DNA from: Cotesia glomerata
Taxonomy: Eukaryota; Arthropoda; Insecta; Hymenoptera; Braconidae
NCBI RefSeq assembly: GCF_020080835.1
Contig: NC_058158.1
Span: 30,212,305 to 30,276,304, forward strand
Direction of reading: 5' to 3'
Length of the DNA stretch: 64,000 nucleotides
Shown here: piece after piece, positions 14,301 through 26,660 of the stretch
How positions within the stretch are numbered: position 1 is the first letter of the stretch
Layout: each line of letters starts with the position of its first letter
Translations under genes and position numbers: made by a program
The notes under the pieces: model-generated
Databases searched by the model: none
Seen by the model: only the letters and a program-made list of their open reading frames with translations
What the model was told of the DNA's origin: nothing

Positions 14301-15602
14301 TATCGTTGTCAGACCATAGATTGCTTCGTACTACTTGCCAGTCAAGTTGAGACAACACTTCAGTTTAAACACTCGGGGCTAAGTGCAGAGCAAGATACAA
14401 ACTTTTCTTCAGTTCTATTTCTTCGATCCATGTTTCTTGGACGTACCATGTAATTTTGGTTGTTTAAAAACATCAAAACTTCATTAGTAACATTGCTTAT
14501 ATGTATTTTTTCCCTCATCTTATTTAAACTCCATTATCATTTAACATCTAAAACTTTGTAATTGGGGCTGGAAATTTTTTTATCACATTCCAGATTACAG
14601 TTTTCAAAATTTTGTTTTATAGTAGTGACTAAAAGTACAGTTATTACCACTTTTCTTGTAAAATGTGGGCGTAAAAAGTTGTATAATCTTAAGAGGGGAT
14701 CGGAAGCCAACAAACCTCTCGACTTTTTGCTTCCTCTTAAATTTTTTACGAGCCTCTGGCAGGCTCGTCAAACTTTTTTTCGGCACCTAACTCCGGTGGA
14801 AACATCGCGACTTGAATAAAGAATAATAAGGGGGAAAAAAATTAAGCTGAGGTAAAGCGGAAATAGAGAAAAAGAGTTTGGATCCCAAGATGTGATCCCC
14901 AGGCAAAATAAGAAAGAGCTTTGGAATAATTGATACTGGTATCGATCTTACCAACTCTTCTTCTTTTCTATATTTAATTTTCTTTCTTTCATTAACTTGC
15001 GGTAAGTCTGCTTCTATTTTTCTTACTTTCCGGCACTCTTTACTCCTCCACCTCTTCATCCATCAGCCATCCTCAAACTCTTCACCATCTCATTTTTTCT
15101 TATTTATTTTCTCTCAAAGATTTTTCTCTATGATGACTTTTAAACACAATTCCATTCAATTTCACTGAAAACCTTCCAGCTGAACTTTAAAACTACTTTT
15201 TAAAATATCCTTATAACTTTTATGACTTATGATACATCAAACAACCAACTAGCCAGTACCGAGATGGAGAGATTCGAGCCAACTAAAATCCACCACTTAA
15301 AATACTATTCCAATAAAATATGAAGATACTTTATATGTTATAATTTAATAATTATTAAACTATTTCTGGACGGGTAACTTTAGCAACGAAATTCAATACA
15401 CGATTTTCCGCGCCTATAATAATAATAATTATTATTACTGTTAGAGATGTTGCTTTACATACGTGCTCAGAGAAGCATAGACCAATTTGTTGAAATTTAT
15501 CTACAACATTTTGAATTTACAGGGTTTCCAATTAATCTTAAACAAATTATAAATATTTTTAGACCCCCATTCAGGGTAGCCAAATTTTCTTAAAATTTAT
15601 TG
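8336..15602. other. AT-rich intergenic DNA, no gene supported
   Basis: No recognisable protein frame. Less AT-rich patches occur at about 9160-9420, 13,950-14,420 and 14,550-15,060, with short unsupported frames on both strands. A run of about 23 T lies at 12,061-12,083. Nothing here could be tied to a known gene. Confidence 0.5.
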
Positions 15603-15903
15603 TACACTGAGAAAAAAAAGTACTACTCTTGAGAAAATTTTCTTGTCACAAGAATATACATTCTTGATAATTTTCAAGAATATATTGTCTTGTCTCAACA
15701 ATTGATCGAATTAATCGAGTTATTTTTTGTTTAATTCAAGTGAACCTATTCGTTTGTTAATCTATCAAAATTAATGCCAATATTTTATTAATATTATCAT
15801 GATGTATATTGATATTATTTTGTCAAAAAATCAAAATTAATTTAAACGATTCTTGAGCCAAGAAATTTTTTTCTGGACAAAAAAATTTTTTTTTCTCAGT
15901 GTA
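15603..15903. mobile_element. about 300-bp MITE with TACACTGAGA termini
   Basis: The left end reads TACACTGAGAAAAAAAAGT and the right end TTTTTTTTCTCAGTGTA, its reverse complement, with TA at both edges. The interior carries CTTGAGAAAATTTTCTTG-type palindromic pieces, as in related elements of this window. It is non-coding. Confidence 0.7.
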
Positions 15904-16040
15904 GTTTTAATTATTCAATGGAGTACATTCATTCAAGAAAAAAACCGTCCCGGAAAAATGTAAGTAGGAGGTCCAGGTTCGATTCTCGGCTTGGTCAGAA
16001 TAAGAAACATTTGTGTCCGGCGTATTTGTATGATAGATTA
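15904..16040. repeat. segment with a tRNA T-arm-like B-box motif
   Basis: Around 15,976 the sequence GTCCAGGTTCGATTCTCGG matches a pol III B box (GGTTCGANTCC type). No A box or complete cloverleaf is present upstream, so it is not a tRNA gene. A similar block lies in an FBXW9 intron near 57,366. It may be a tRNA-derived piece of a dispersed repeat. Confidence 0.35.
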
Positions 16041-16215
16041 GTTTTTTTTTTTAGTTCAACTTAGAAAAATCGGAAAAGTTTTGACCTAAATTTATACCTT
16101 TCCAAGATTTTACATACTTTTCAGCAATAGTTAATTCGTGACGATAAGTTTTCGAGGTAGTTCTGAATAGATTCGAATTTCGTGCTAGATAAAATTTTTT
16201 TTGTACATTATTGAG
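16041..16215 (+). repeat. dispersed repeat, uninterrupted copy
   Basis: This segment aligns by eye with two separated pieces at 21,009-21,062 and 22,022-22,160. Shared landmarks in order are a T run, a GGAARARTTTTGACCTA-like block, ATTTTACAT, AGCAATAG, GATAAGTTTTC and the GCTAGATAAAAT-type end. It acts as the empty-site reference for the insertion at 21,067. I see no coding potential. Confidence 0.55.
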
Positions 16216-16984
16216 TCAAAGTTTTTTTTTCTTTTAATTAATTAATAATTCGCAGTTTTCAGCAGTCAAACAGTGACTACAGGTTGATAAAAATAATAAT
16301 AATAAAAACAATAAAATAAAAAAATGTATAGAATATCCGAGTTGTTAAATCGTGTCAATTGACAAGAGTAGAGTAAAAGAATAATCGATTGTCCTCATCC
16401 ACATTCAGATCCTCATTCTTCTCATCCACAATCACTTTTTGCTCCTATCCTACTACGCTATATTTTTCTGTCCGGGTCGAATCGAGGGTTGCCTGTTGCT
16501 CTAGTTTATCAGGTCAGTACCTATCTTCCTATACAACCCGCCAACATCCGGTCTTTACGATAAATATAAAATACTCATGCAATTTCCCATCGCCGCTCAT
16601 TGATTTATCCCTAAGCGATTAACGCCCACTTCCATTCCTCGCTAAATTAACCCGTTTAATAGCACAAACGTATCCCAGACTAATTTATCTAGTATTTATG
16701 TATTCAAATTCTCCTCTAGCCTCCATCTTACTCCTACTAATCCTAGTCCCAGCTCAACATAATAGCTAAGAGCAATACAAAAAATTGAACTTGACATCTA
16801 ATATAAGCCTGTTGCTTAAACTTGGCTTAGTCGCTCAAAAGATCGGGGAGGAACAACAAAAACGCGAAATAAAAATAAGACCAGTGCAACAGTTGGGCAT
16901 GTTAAAAAATCACTTCAGCTTTTTCTTCCGGTTTATCTCAAACTTTTTTATCCTCTGATAGAAATTTTCAATTTAAACATTTTT

Positions 16985-17778
16985 AACTTCCCGCTAAGGA
17001 AATTGAAAATTTTCAAAAATCAGGAAGTTATTGGTTTTACCCCGTTTTTCGAAAATCGAGTTTTCAACGGATGTTGACGTTTTAAGGTCCTAGGAAGCCT
17101 CCCCGAATGTTTCCGCGATGATGTCCGTACGTCTGTATGTATGTATGTGTGTGTGTGTGTACGGCCGTATGTAAACCTCTCATAACTTTTGAACGGCTTG
17201 ACCGATTTCATCGCGGTTGGCACCATTCGAAAGGGATTGACTAAACTTAGATTTTGAGCATAATTTGGATCGATTCAAACCAGTAGATTTTGAGAAATCT
17301 CAAAAAAACTGCAAAAAAAAAATTTTTGAAATATGGTTTTTTTGGAATAATTTTTATACGGCTTGACCAATCAATTCTAAAAACTAATCAGCTCTTAACA
17401 TCAAAAAAACACGTCGATTGCCGCTAGCCCAGTCGAAATTGGTTAATTCGTTCGTGAGTTATCGTTAACGAAAAAAATCGAAAAAATCGTTTTTTAGGAA
17501 TTATTTTGAAATTCCTTTTTCGATCAATTTAAACTTAAAAGTTCTTTATGAGGCTTTAAAAACTGCGTTAAATACCACCAACCACGAAAAAATCGGTTCA
17601 TTCATTTAAAAGTTATTGCGGTTTAAAAATTCGAAAAATAGTGTTTTATTCAACTTCTAGCAGATTTTTGAGCTCGGGGAGCTCAAAATGATACGAAAAT
17701 TATATTTTTGAGCTCGAAGAGCTTAAAAACGTAATAAGTGTAGGTTTGTGCGCTTAAGTATGAAATGAGCGGGAAGTT
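16985..17778. mobile_element. 794-bp non-autonomous element with AACTTCCCGCT ends
   Basis: The element begins AACTTCCCGCT at 16,985 and ends with the exact reverse complement AGCGGGAAGTT at 17,778. Inside are a (GT)n/(TATG)n tract at about 17,130-17,170 and two adjacent palindromic blocks, TTTTGAGCTCGGGGAGCTC near 17,672 and a variant near 17,706. The only long frame, 17,020-17,226 (-), runs across the simple repeat and is not credible. Target duplications were not clear. My impression is of a common high-copy wasp repeat; that is memory, not shown here. Confidence 0.65.
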
Positions 17779-20566
17779 GCAGGGATGGCCTTTAGGGTCA
17801 ACCGTTTTCCTAATTTTTTTTTTCTGTTTTGCTCTTTTTATTAATTAAATAGAATTTTTTTTATTTTTATTTTTTGTCAGAAGCGTCGTCTTTTAAAAAA
17901 CCGCACCCCTCGTTGGCTCTCAGCACATGAATGACTCTCGAGATTGTTATTTTATCCCAGGGAAAAGGACCTCGGTGGTGCGTCGGTTCGCCAGCTCGAC
18001 CAGTCCTCGATCAATACTCACCTGGTCCTCTAGCCTGCACAAGCAGACTACTGGTTACTCTCTTTAACCTCACAAAGTTCACTATATTGTCATTTTTATC
18101 GTCACAATACAATTTTTTTAAGGATCAAAAGTTAGATTTTATTTTTCACAAAGTAGCCTCTAAATAAATTTTATGTTCTTCGTAAACATACTTGGACATA
18201 ATAAATAGAAAAAAACTATCCTTAAAATTTATTAACGTTATATTTACTTGTGCCAACAAACTCTACAATCTAGAACGAAATAAACTTGTTAATTAAACTC
18301 GACTATAAGTAATAAAAATAAAAATAAAAGGAAAATATATTATAAGGTAGATAGTTTGTACCGCATTGTGACTAAAAGTGGCAGCTATATAAGCCAGAGA
18401 AGAGTTTTAACTTGTCTTTTTTAAAATACTACCTATCATGTCTTTTATTGCATTTTAAGTGATTGAAGTAGCTATCAGACATATGTGCGCAGAGGAGATA
18501 ACAGAGCTTTTAGCTCTATCAATAAATAAATAAATAATCGATAAAGCAAAACCTTTTCTATTTGCGAGTCCTCGAATAATATTAAATAATGCAGTTCGAT
18601 TTTACAGAGACAAAATTTATTCTTTTGTTCACCAAGATAAACATTTCATTTAATAATGATAATAATAATAATCATACTAGTAGTGGTAGCAATAGAACAT
18701 TGTTCATTTTATCGGGAATCGTTTTACAGATTGATGTAATATAATAAATGCTTTTGAATGCCCGGAGAGCATTTATAATAACAATAACTATAACGATGAA
18801 GAGACAATAGAAAAGAGTTTATTGATTGAACAATTTTACGCTTTATTAAACAATTTACTGCCACTAATTTTTTATTATGTTTTTAATTAAATTTTACTCT
18901 TAATAAATCAGCTTTCATTGTAGACAATTATTTTATCATGATAATTATTATTTTATAGTGTAATCACTTTAATAGATTATGGCATTAAGCTAGTGGGTAA
19001 ATAATAATTGATGAGAGTCGCAATAGTACGTGTGGGAAATGTTTTAGTGGAAGTTTCTATCTGAATGATTACTGAAACGTGTTTTCCAGAGAATAGAATG
19101 AGAAGCAAGCAAATTAGGGCTTATATGTTCAGAAACCAATTGAACTTTGTCATTTGGTCTTAACCAAAAAGTCTCTTGGGAGTATGTGGAGATAAGGAGG
19201 GTCTAGCGTCTAGCTAAATGGGAACGATTGAGAAAAAGTGCACATTCTTGGTCTTACACATATTTTTTTTATTTTTACCCGAAAACTTGATTGCCAATAT
19301 AACAGTTATTCTTCTTTTAAAGAAATAAATGAAAGTAGAGTTTTTTTTTTATTTTTTTAAAGAAAATAAAAGTCTAGCTAAACTTTTGAGTGCCCAATTT
19401 TTTTATTCAAGTCTTTGCCTGTATTGATCGACGATAATATATAAAAAAAAAAATCGGTAGTATGTTGTAGGAATTGTTTTCTGTATGTAAATATTCGGTT
19501 TCTTAAAGTTTATTTTATTTTATTCCTCTAATTCGTTTTTTTATCCTCTCGTAAGTCAGATCGGAGTATTCTACGGTTTTTGTAAAGCCTGAGGGAGAAT
19601 AGCTCTGAATTCCTTAGAATGAGGATAGGAATATCTTGGCAAGCTACGAATGACATATCGACTCAATAATCGAATATCGAGACAGTGAATCCAATTTTGC
19701 TGAAGCACACCTAACTGTCTATATCTATAGATAATGTACATTCTCTGTTTTATTTCCCCCTTTTTCTCTTAGTACCACTTCTATCTCTCAGATATTGCCA
19801 TGAAATTTACCTCTCTGAGATATATCGGAGCGAGCTAAGGAAGATTGATGCGTACATGAGAAGTGTGTAAATAAAATATAGAAAGGACTGTTCATGCTTT
19901 AATGCTCGGTCGATGACAAATGACTTTGAAGTTTATTGACTTTATTTTATACTGGCATATATACTTCTATACCATGTGACATAAGTTTTTCTCAATAATT
20001 TTGGGAAGTAAAAACGAGAAAAATCACGAAAAATATGTTGTTTTATGATTTTAAGCCGTTTTATTGTTAAAAAGTATAAAAAAATTGTGAAAGTCATCGT
20101 ATATTACTTTAAGTTGAACTTTAACTGTGAATAACTTTTAATCGAGTTAACTTAGCGAAAAATTATATCAGACCTTTTTTGTAGGCCGTTCAATTTCCTA
20201 CAAAAATATCTATTTATTTTTACCACACAATAACTCGTTGAGATACATCAAAATTCCAAAAAAAAAAAAAAAAAAAATTCCCGTGTTATTTAACTAAGAA
20301 ATATCTTGAACGATATTTTCGCGGTAGCTAAAGAAAAAAAAATTAAAAGTTTTTTTTGGCCTACCCTATTATCTATTTTTCAAGCCGGTTGTAAAAATTT
20401 ATTTATGTACTTTTTATTGCGTATGCCCTTTTAATATTACATAGGGGCAATTTTTTAATCATTAATGACAGTTCAAAAAACTTATAAGCACAAATATAAA
20501 CAAAGGAAGCATTTATAAATAGTGTAGTTTAAAAATAGAATAAAATTAACTTTTAATTATTATCTG
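17779..20566. other. AT-rich DNA with one GC-richer patch, no gene supported
   Basis: A GC-richer block at about 17,900-18,060 has, on the minus strand, a consensus donor CAG/GTGAGT near 18,020 preceded by TTGTGCAG-like acceptors. It could be a non-coding exon, but no frame supports a protein. The remainder is AT-rich with homopolymers and short microsatellites: AAT at about 18,655-18,670 and poly-A at 20,258-20,277. Confidence 0.4.
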
Positions 20567-21008
20567 TATGAGTATGTATGTATGTATGTATATTTATTGT
20601 TTTTAAGATAATAACAGTGTATCTCATTTACAATTTATGATTTGGGAGGCACAGTTACATATTTATTTATTTATTTGTACCAATTTATTCATTTTTGGGA
20701 AGAATTTAAAGTGACAAGGAAAAGAGCTGTATGTGGGGAAGGGAGGGAGGGTTAGAAGCAGGTATTGGATCTTCTGGTAGAAACTGCAGTGATGAATCGA
20801 GCCAGGTTTTCCATTTCTTTTTTTGAGTAGATATTCAGAGTGTGCAGCGTACGTGTGTTTATTGGATAGGTTACGGCGATATTGTGAAGGTATTTGTTTC
20901 TCAGATCATCAAGGGCAGGATAGTATGCCAATATATGTTCAACTGTTTCAACATATCTGTATGAGTAAGAGAATTCGTAAATTTTGTTTCCAGTGTATTT
21001 AGGTGATA
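20567..21008 (-). mobile_element. 3' end of a degenerate non-LTR retrotransposon
   Basis: On the minus strand a frame runs from about 21,000 to a TAA at 20,752-20,754. It contains ETVEHILAYYPALDDLRN (about 20,900-20,960), which matches the conserved tail of jockey/R1-like ORF2 proteins (C..C...ETVEHIL..CP). The conserved cysteines of that motif are replaced here, mostly by tyrosine, so the copy is degenerate. A 3' UTR-like stretch follows and ends in (TACA)n at 20,567-20,590, the kind of simple-repeat tail expected. The 5' part is missing, as is usual for truncated copies. The family assignment rests on one motif. Confidence 0.6.
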
Positions 21009-21066
21009 AATTTAATTTTTTAAGTTAAATTTAAAAAAAATGGAAGAATTTGACCTATATTTGTGT

Positions 21067-22017
21067 TGTTATGTCCGGATTTATTATAATTAAGTAATAA
21101 TTGGTAGAGTGGGCCTTGAGGAGGCTCGGACACGTTTTTAGATAGATTTTCTCTTGTAGACAAGCTACAAGAGTTTTATTTTTATTGTGAATTTCGAACG
21201 CCTCCCGGTAACCAGGAGTTCCAACGGCGAATTTAAAGGGAAGTCGGTAACAAATACTGAACTCACAGTCGTCCTTTATGATTTTTCCAGCTGATTTGAA
21301 TCTGAATTGTCTGATCGGTAGGTTCTGGATTGGCTTCTCCTCCTTCTCTCGTGGCAGAGATCGGTGTGGTGGAAGAGGTTCAGGATCTTAATTTAGAATG
21401 AAGTAAAGCTCGAAGTTCTGGTTTTTATAGTTTATTCAATTAATTGCCCTATGGGCGAGACGTACTCAATGTACACTATTTCACTTATAACTATACACTT
21501 ATAATTATGTTTTCAACAGTTTAGAATGTTTATTAACTGAGTTCGTGACCGGAGTAACGACTCCGGCAGACACTAAGATCCGCCGTTAAATAAATAATAG
21601 ATCGAAAGGTTAAAATTTAGATAAGGATATCACTACGGACCACGGGGCCTTCGACACTGCTCGAAAAGCACACTTGTCGTTGTTGACCGAGAGCTGTATA
21701 CTGCCTTATACGTAACGCGGTATAAGGACCCACACGGGTTCTACGAGGGTACCTTCCCTCGTATTCTTGAATAAAAGACTGAACATTTGATCCGTGGTGT
21801 TTGGTGGTTTTATACACCCGGATCGTGATTTTCGAAAGGGAGTTAAATTTTGTTATTGGTCTAAAGTTGCAAATTTGACAGAACGTGGACAGTGTGCTCA
21901 TTTCTCAATCGAGGTGTTGTCCGAGTGATTGTCGAAATTTATTAAGTGCAAGCGTTGCACTTTTCGTCGACAGGGGAGAGACCCTGTGTGTTATATGAGG
22001 CAACGCCGGATATAACA
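21067..22017 (-). mobile_element. 951-bp LTR-like insertion (probable solo LTR)
   Basis: The ends are TGTTATGTCCGG (21,067) and CCGGATATAACA (22,017), so the element starts TG, ends CA and has 12-bp imperfect inverted ends. It is flanked by a 4-bp direct duplication, GTGT, at 21,063-21,066 and 22,018-22,021. Removing the element and one GTGT restores a repeat found intact at 16,041-16,215. On the minus strand there is a TATA-like GTGTATAAAACC near 21,805 and several AATAAA-like motifs. Two unrecognised frames lie inside (21,617-21,901 and about 21,067-21,395, both -). No second LTR, primer-binding site or pol gene was seen. A short-TIR DNA element is the alternative. Confidence 0.6.
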
Positions 22018-22021
22018 GTGT

Positions 22022-22160
22022 TTTTTCAAAGTTTTACATGCTCTTAAGCAATAGACAATTATTATGATAAGTTTTCAAGGTATTTTCTAAATAGATATAG
22101 AATATTTCTAAATAGATTCAAATTTTTTGTTAGATAAAATTTGTTTATTTATTTTGTTTT
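22022..22160 (+). repeat. right half of the dispersed repeat split by the LTR-like insertion
   Basis: This aligns with the second half of 16,041-16,215 (ATTTTACAT, AGCAATAG, GATAAGTTTTC, AGATAAAAT blocks in order). The left half is at 21,009-21,062. A further, weaker partial copy seems to lie at about 22,205-22,300. Confidence 0.5.
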
Positions 22161-24206
22161 GTAAATGTAAATGTGTTTGACATATCTAGATTATAAAATG
22201 GGTTTCAATAGGAAAGTTTGATACCATCAGAAAGTCGTTACCTGAAGTTGTATCTTTTCACGATTTTATATTTTTTTCAGTGATAGTTAATTTATCATCT
22301 AGATAATTATGAAAGTAAGAAAAATTTTTATTATTTTTTTTTACAGTTTATTATTGTTGAATTCTAGACAGTAATAATAATAACATTCAATTATTTAAAA
22401 AAAAATTATTTTGAACTTTAAAAATGCACGACTTTTTTTCATTTATCAATCATTAAATTTTTATTTCAACATCTGACCTTTCCGTTTATATTTCAAATTT
22501 AATTTCAAAAGTTCAAATTTAATATTCATGAAAAACCACTCAACATCAACGTAGATATTCCATGATTATTTTTTCAATTTATTTTTTTTTTTTTCAAACT
22601 AAAAATCAAGATTTAAAACGAAACATGATAATTCACCCTCCGGACATTATTCAAAATGATTATAACGGCAATTCACGATAATTCTCTGATAAATATAAAC
22701 ATGTATATAGAGAACAGCGGTTCATAAGTACATAACAATAACATCTGCGATAACAGATAATAAGTATTGTGATGCATTTTACGAATAATAATTAATTTTA
22801 TTAATGAAATGTGAGCTATTATTTCAATCGTTTCTCGACATGAGTATCACACATACCGAACAATATGAGTATAGTTAATTACGAGGGATTTAATATTAAA
22901 ATGACCCTTGAAATTCTAACACCAATGCTTTAATCATTTGAAATATCGTCCGATAGTGAATTAACGCTGTCTATTATTAAATTCGACATTCAAAAATCTT
23001 TTTCACAATTTCCAATTAATTAAGGTGGATTATTAATTTAAAACTTTGAGCGAAGCTGACATTGTTGAATAATAAATTTTTTTGCGAAACTTTTAAATTA
23101 GCTTCAACAAGATTTTATTAACTACTTATTATTAAAACTCATTAAATTAAATAACATTGTTGTATCTAGCCTTGGCATGGGTATCTATTGTTTACCTAAA
23201 GCTCGATTGACATCATAATATATGTTATCAAGTTTTAGCAGGCCTTGGACGTATATTATATGCTACACCACACTGAAATATTTATATCAACACGATATAA
23301 AAAATCAATAGATAGATCCAATAAATAAATAACCCATACTTCGTTATTCATATGAAATTTCTGGTTGCGTGTGAGTTTCACACGTGGCATGTTAATGAAT
23401 ACGTATCTTTCAATCGCTACTCTATATTTCATGTACCAACCAATAAGCGAAGGTTTCTATCGTGTGCAGTATTACAAATAAAAATCATGGACATGAATCA
23501 CAAATTCAAACATTAAATATGTACACTAAATATAGCCCTATTTGTAGTCACACACCCCCTGGCATACTGCTATAATAGGTAGATATATATATGTAGTATA
23601 TATCAATCGCGATAACGTTAGTTGACATTACCGGGGCAAGTCTTGTCGTTATGTCAAATTACAACATGACATGTGCGTTGTCAACGAAAATCGTGGCACA
23701 CAGCCAGTAGATCAAGTCTAGAAACCACTATATACTGTGTAAGGTGTAAAGATCGATCACTCACATTCCAAAAGTCTATTGTGTACTTAATATTTAAGTT
23801 ATGTGCCGCTGAAAGATTTCACACTTGTCTTTGTACTGAATAGAAGGAGTTACGCGTCTCAAATAGTAGCAATAAATGTCAGAAGAATTTGGAAAATTTT
23901 AGTTAATGAGAATGTCAGTAATGTCTTGTGGAATTTTATTAATTTATTTTTTTCTATTGATACTGATATTTTTTTCTCAGGGTGAGCAAAAAAAATAATA
24001 TAAGAAATTATGTCATGAAGATAAAGTAATAAAGAAAGATCTGCTTTGACGGAGAGAAGTTTTCAATTCATTTGTAAGAGCAAAAATAATTATGATATTA
24101 TTAATTGTTATATGATTTAACATATTTAAAGTTTCGTAAAAATTGTATTTTTGTCAATGATGTCATTAATTGCTAACTTACTTAAAAAATTATCAACATT
24201 TTTTTC
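22161..24206. other. AT-rich intergenic DNA, no gene supported
   Basis: Apart from the weak repeat copy near 22,205-22,300 there is no recognisable feature. No frame resembles a known protein. Confidence 0.5.
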
Positions 24207-24410
24207 TACACAGTAAAAAATTTTTCGTCATTGTGTAGAGTGTTAAAATTTGTGTGTTGAATATTACACTCTAGTGTGTAGCATTTAACACTCTCATGCG
24301 TTGATTTAATGATTCAACACACTAGTATGTTAAATTCTACACACTAAAGTGTAGTATTCAACACACAAATTTTTAACACTACATAATGACGAAAAATTTT
24401 TTACTGTGTA
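24207..24410. mobile_element. 204-bp near-perfect palindromic MITE
   Basis: The whole segment folds on itself. The left arm starts TACACAGTAAAAAATTTTTC at 24,207 and the right arm is its reverse complement, ending at 24,410. The arms are about 95 bases each with few mismatches and a very short loop. Inside, TGTGTAG/ACACT-type blocks recur. TA is present at both edges. It is non-coding and probably a young copy, given the close arm match. Confidence 0.8.
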
Positions 24411-26454
24411 ATTGTTGATTATCAACAAAATTGTTAACTTTTTTTAAATCATTATCTATTATTTAAAAAAAATTAATATTAGTTTTCTATTTCTAATTTT
24501 CTTCAAGAATCGCTAATATTTTTTTTTTTATTAATTGTTTTTATTAAATTTTGAAAAATTAAAGAGAATGAATTAGAAAATGATCAAAAATACTTTGCCA
24601 AGTATAGTCAATAACTTTTCAAAAAAAATTGTTATAATTTTCAAATCTTCATGCATTTTCCAAAATGTTTTTTTTTTTTTTATATATGAATCGAGTCCAA
24701 TTACAGGTTCGATATTTTCAAAACATAATATGATTCTTATCTTCCCAGCCATCGCTTTATTAAAAATTTTTGACTCACGTTTCCTATAAAATTTCAAGAT
24801 AAAGCGTCTTATTAAAACTAAAAAATGAATCCATAAATAAATGTGAATAAAACAATATACAAAATTCAATGAGCCAATTATAAAAGTGTCTGAAAATTTG
24901 GATATTTCTCACGCTTTGTCAAAAAACAAACATAATTCAGGATGACACATACAACTAATACATTTCACAAAGTAATTTACATCTTATGCTTTTAATATTA
25001 AAATTCGAGATTTATTAGGCGAAGTAAGAAAGACAAATTATGTGATGAATATTAAATAACAAATATGCGACGTAATAAAACATTGTCATATCTCGTGTAA
25101 TGTATACAGTTAAATTCAACATGATGCTATCATATTAAGGTCAACAGTTGACTTACTATTTAATAATCATCAATAAGATCATTCAATGTTTGACTTACAC
25201 TCAACTAGTCGAGAATTTAATACTTATCACCACTTGGTTTCTATCCTTCTGGTCTTTTTCCTCCATTTCATTCCGCTGTCCCATATATTATACGCGCTAC
25301 CTAACCGTCTTCTTTTGTGCACTCGGCCTGCATTCTTGCTCTGCAATATTCATACTCATATTCGCTTGACATATCTGCAATAATTCTATTTTCGTGAATT
25401 GCTGTGTCGCTTTTCATTCCTCAGTAATAAAATAAAACAAACATTGGAAACAGTGCTCTTGATGAAGTAAACAATATATTTTATTATATTATATCATATT
25501 ACGAGAAAGTTGTACCCATATATATGTATATATTTATGTATTTCATCCTAAAATTGAATCTACTCACTGAAATTCAGTGAAACTTTTTCGTTATAACTTT
25601 TATAATAACAAATTTTTCAAGACCTCACGTATGATGCATAAAGTTTTTTTTTTATTTTATGTTCAGCCTATAAATGTCTTTATTTTTTCCAAAAAATTAA
25701 CTTTATACATAAAATAAAATTACAACGTAGACGCGCGAACAAACAATCGAACAAAACTTCTTCAATCATTAACCAACAATTATCGATTCGACGTTATATA
25801 TGTCTGGTTATTGTACGCTTCTTTTTATCAGCTACGTTTTTACAGTATGGCTTTAAGAAGAAAAAAAAAATATTTAAATTATAAAAGAGCTTACGTTACA
25901 GCATGAAAAAAATGAGAAAATAAATCATCAATAAGCTTTTGCAGAGATTATAGTTCTAAAGGAAGAGCAGTAGATTATTAAATATCTTTCCATTTAGTTT
26001 TCTCAGATTTCCCTGTTGCAGTGAAGATCAAAAGTAATTATTGAAGCATGAAATATTGTCGAGTTAATCTAAAAGTTTAAATAGAATTGTTGCGACAAAA
26101 CAAGTTATTTTCTCACGTTTCTAGTCAAGTTAACTAATCTCGATCTACATCAAGACGATATTCTTATCGTACACAATCACTCAACAAATAATGTGCAGAA
26201 ACTATCCATATTTCATTTGTTAAACGAAAATATCAATGGGTCAAGATCGTACTATTTTTATGAAATTTTTCACCCTCGATTTTAACGACCTTCAAGGTAG
26301 ATATTACTTTTAACAACCTCTTCAATGGAAAAATAACGAGCTGCAGCAACAAAATCTTTTGCAAAAATTGTTTGTATTTTAAAACTAGAGATTGTAATTT
26401 ACATTAATCATTGCAGGAATTGGACTGAATATAAAAATTATCCGATTCAGGATG
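24411..26454. other. AT-rich DNA, no gene supported
   Basis: Opposed short frames at 24,573-24,869 (-) and 24,580-24,789 (+) mirror each other over low-complexity sequence. The frames at 25,148-25,383 (+) are leucine/phenylalanine-rich by composition. None is convincing as a gene. Confidence 0.5.
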
Positions 26455-26660
26455 AATCTGTATCTTAATCTTTATTTCAAGAAATTTTTGGGTGAAATTT
26501 AGGTCATATTTTTAAAATTTTCTCTTCATCTTCGATTTAAATTTTCTTAATTTAATTAGTGAATTTCTTGAATTAATTCGAAGTAAATATCTCAAAACAA
26601 GATTCGGATTTTAAAGATAATATTTTTCTTGAATCAAGTAGTTTTTTTAGTCTATAATCC
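26455..26660 (+). repeat. dispersed repeat copy A (partner at about 40,405)
   Basis: Shares ordered blocks with 40,405-40,632: TTTCAAGAAATTTTTGG followed by a GAAATTT block, then ATTAATTCGA, TCAAAACAAG or CGAAACAAG, and finally TTTTTCTTGAATCAAGTA followed by a T run. The internal spacing differs, so the two copies are diverged. It is non-coding. Confidence 0.6.

Noticed and set aside
15960..16000. tRNA gene suggested by the GGTTCGATTCTC B-box-like motif
   Set aside because: No A box, acceptor stem or anticodon arm upstream; only a T-arm-like piece is present.
17020..17226. 68-codon minus-strand frame with a THTHTYIHT run
   Set aside because: It reads a GT/TATG microsatellite inside a non-coding repeat element.
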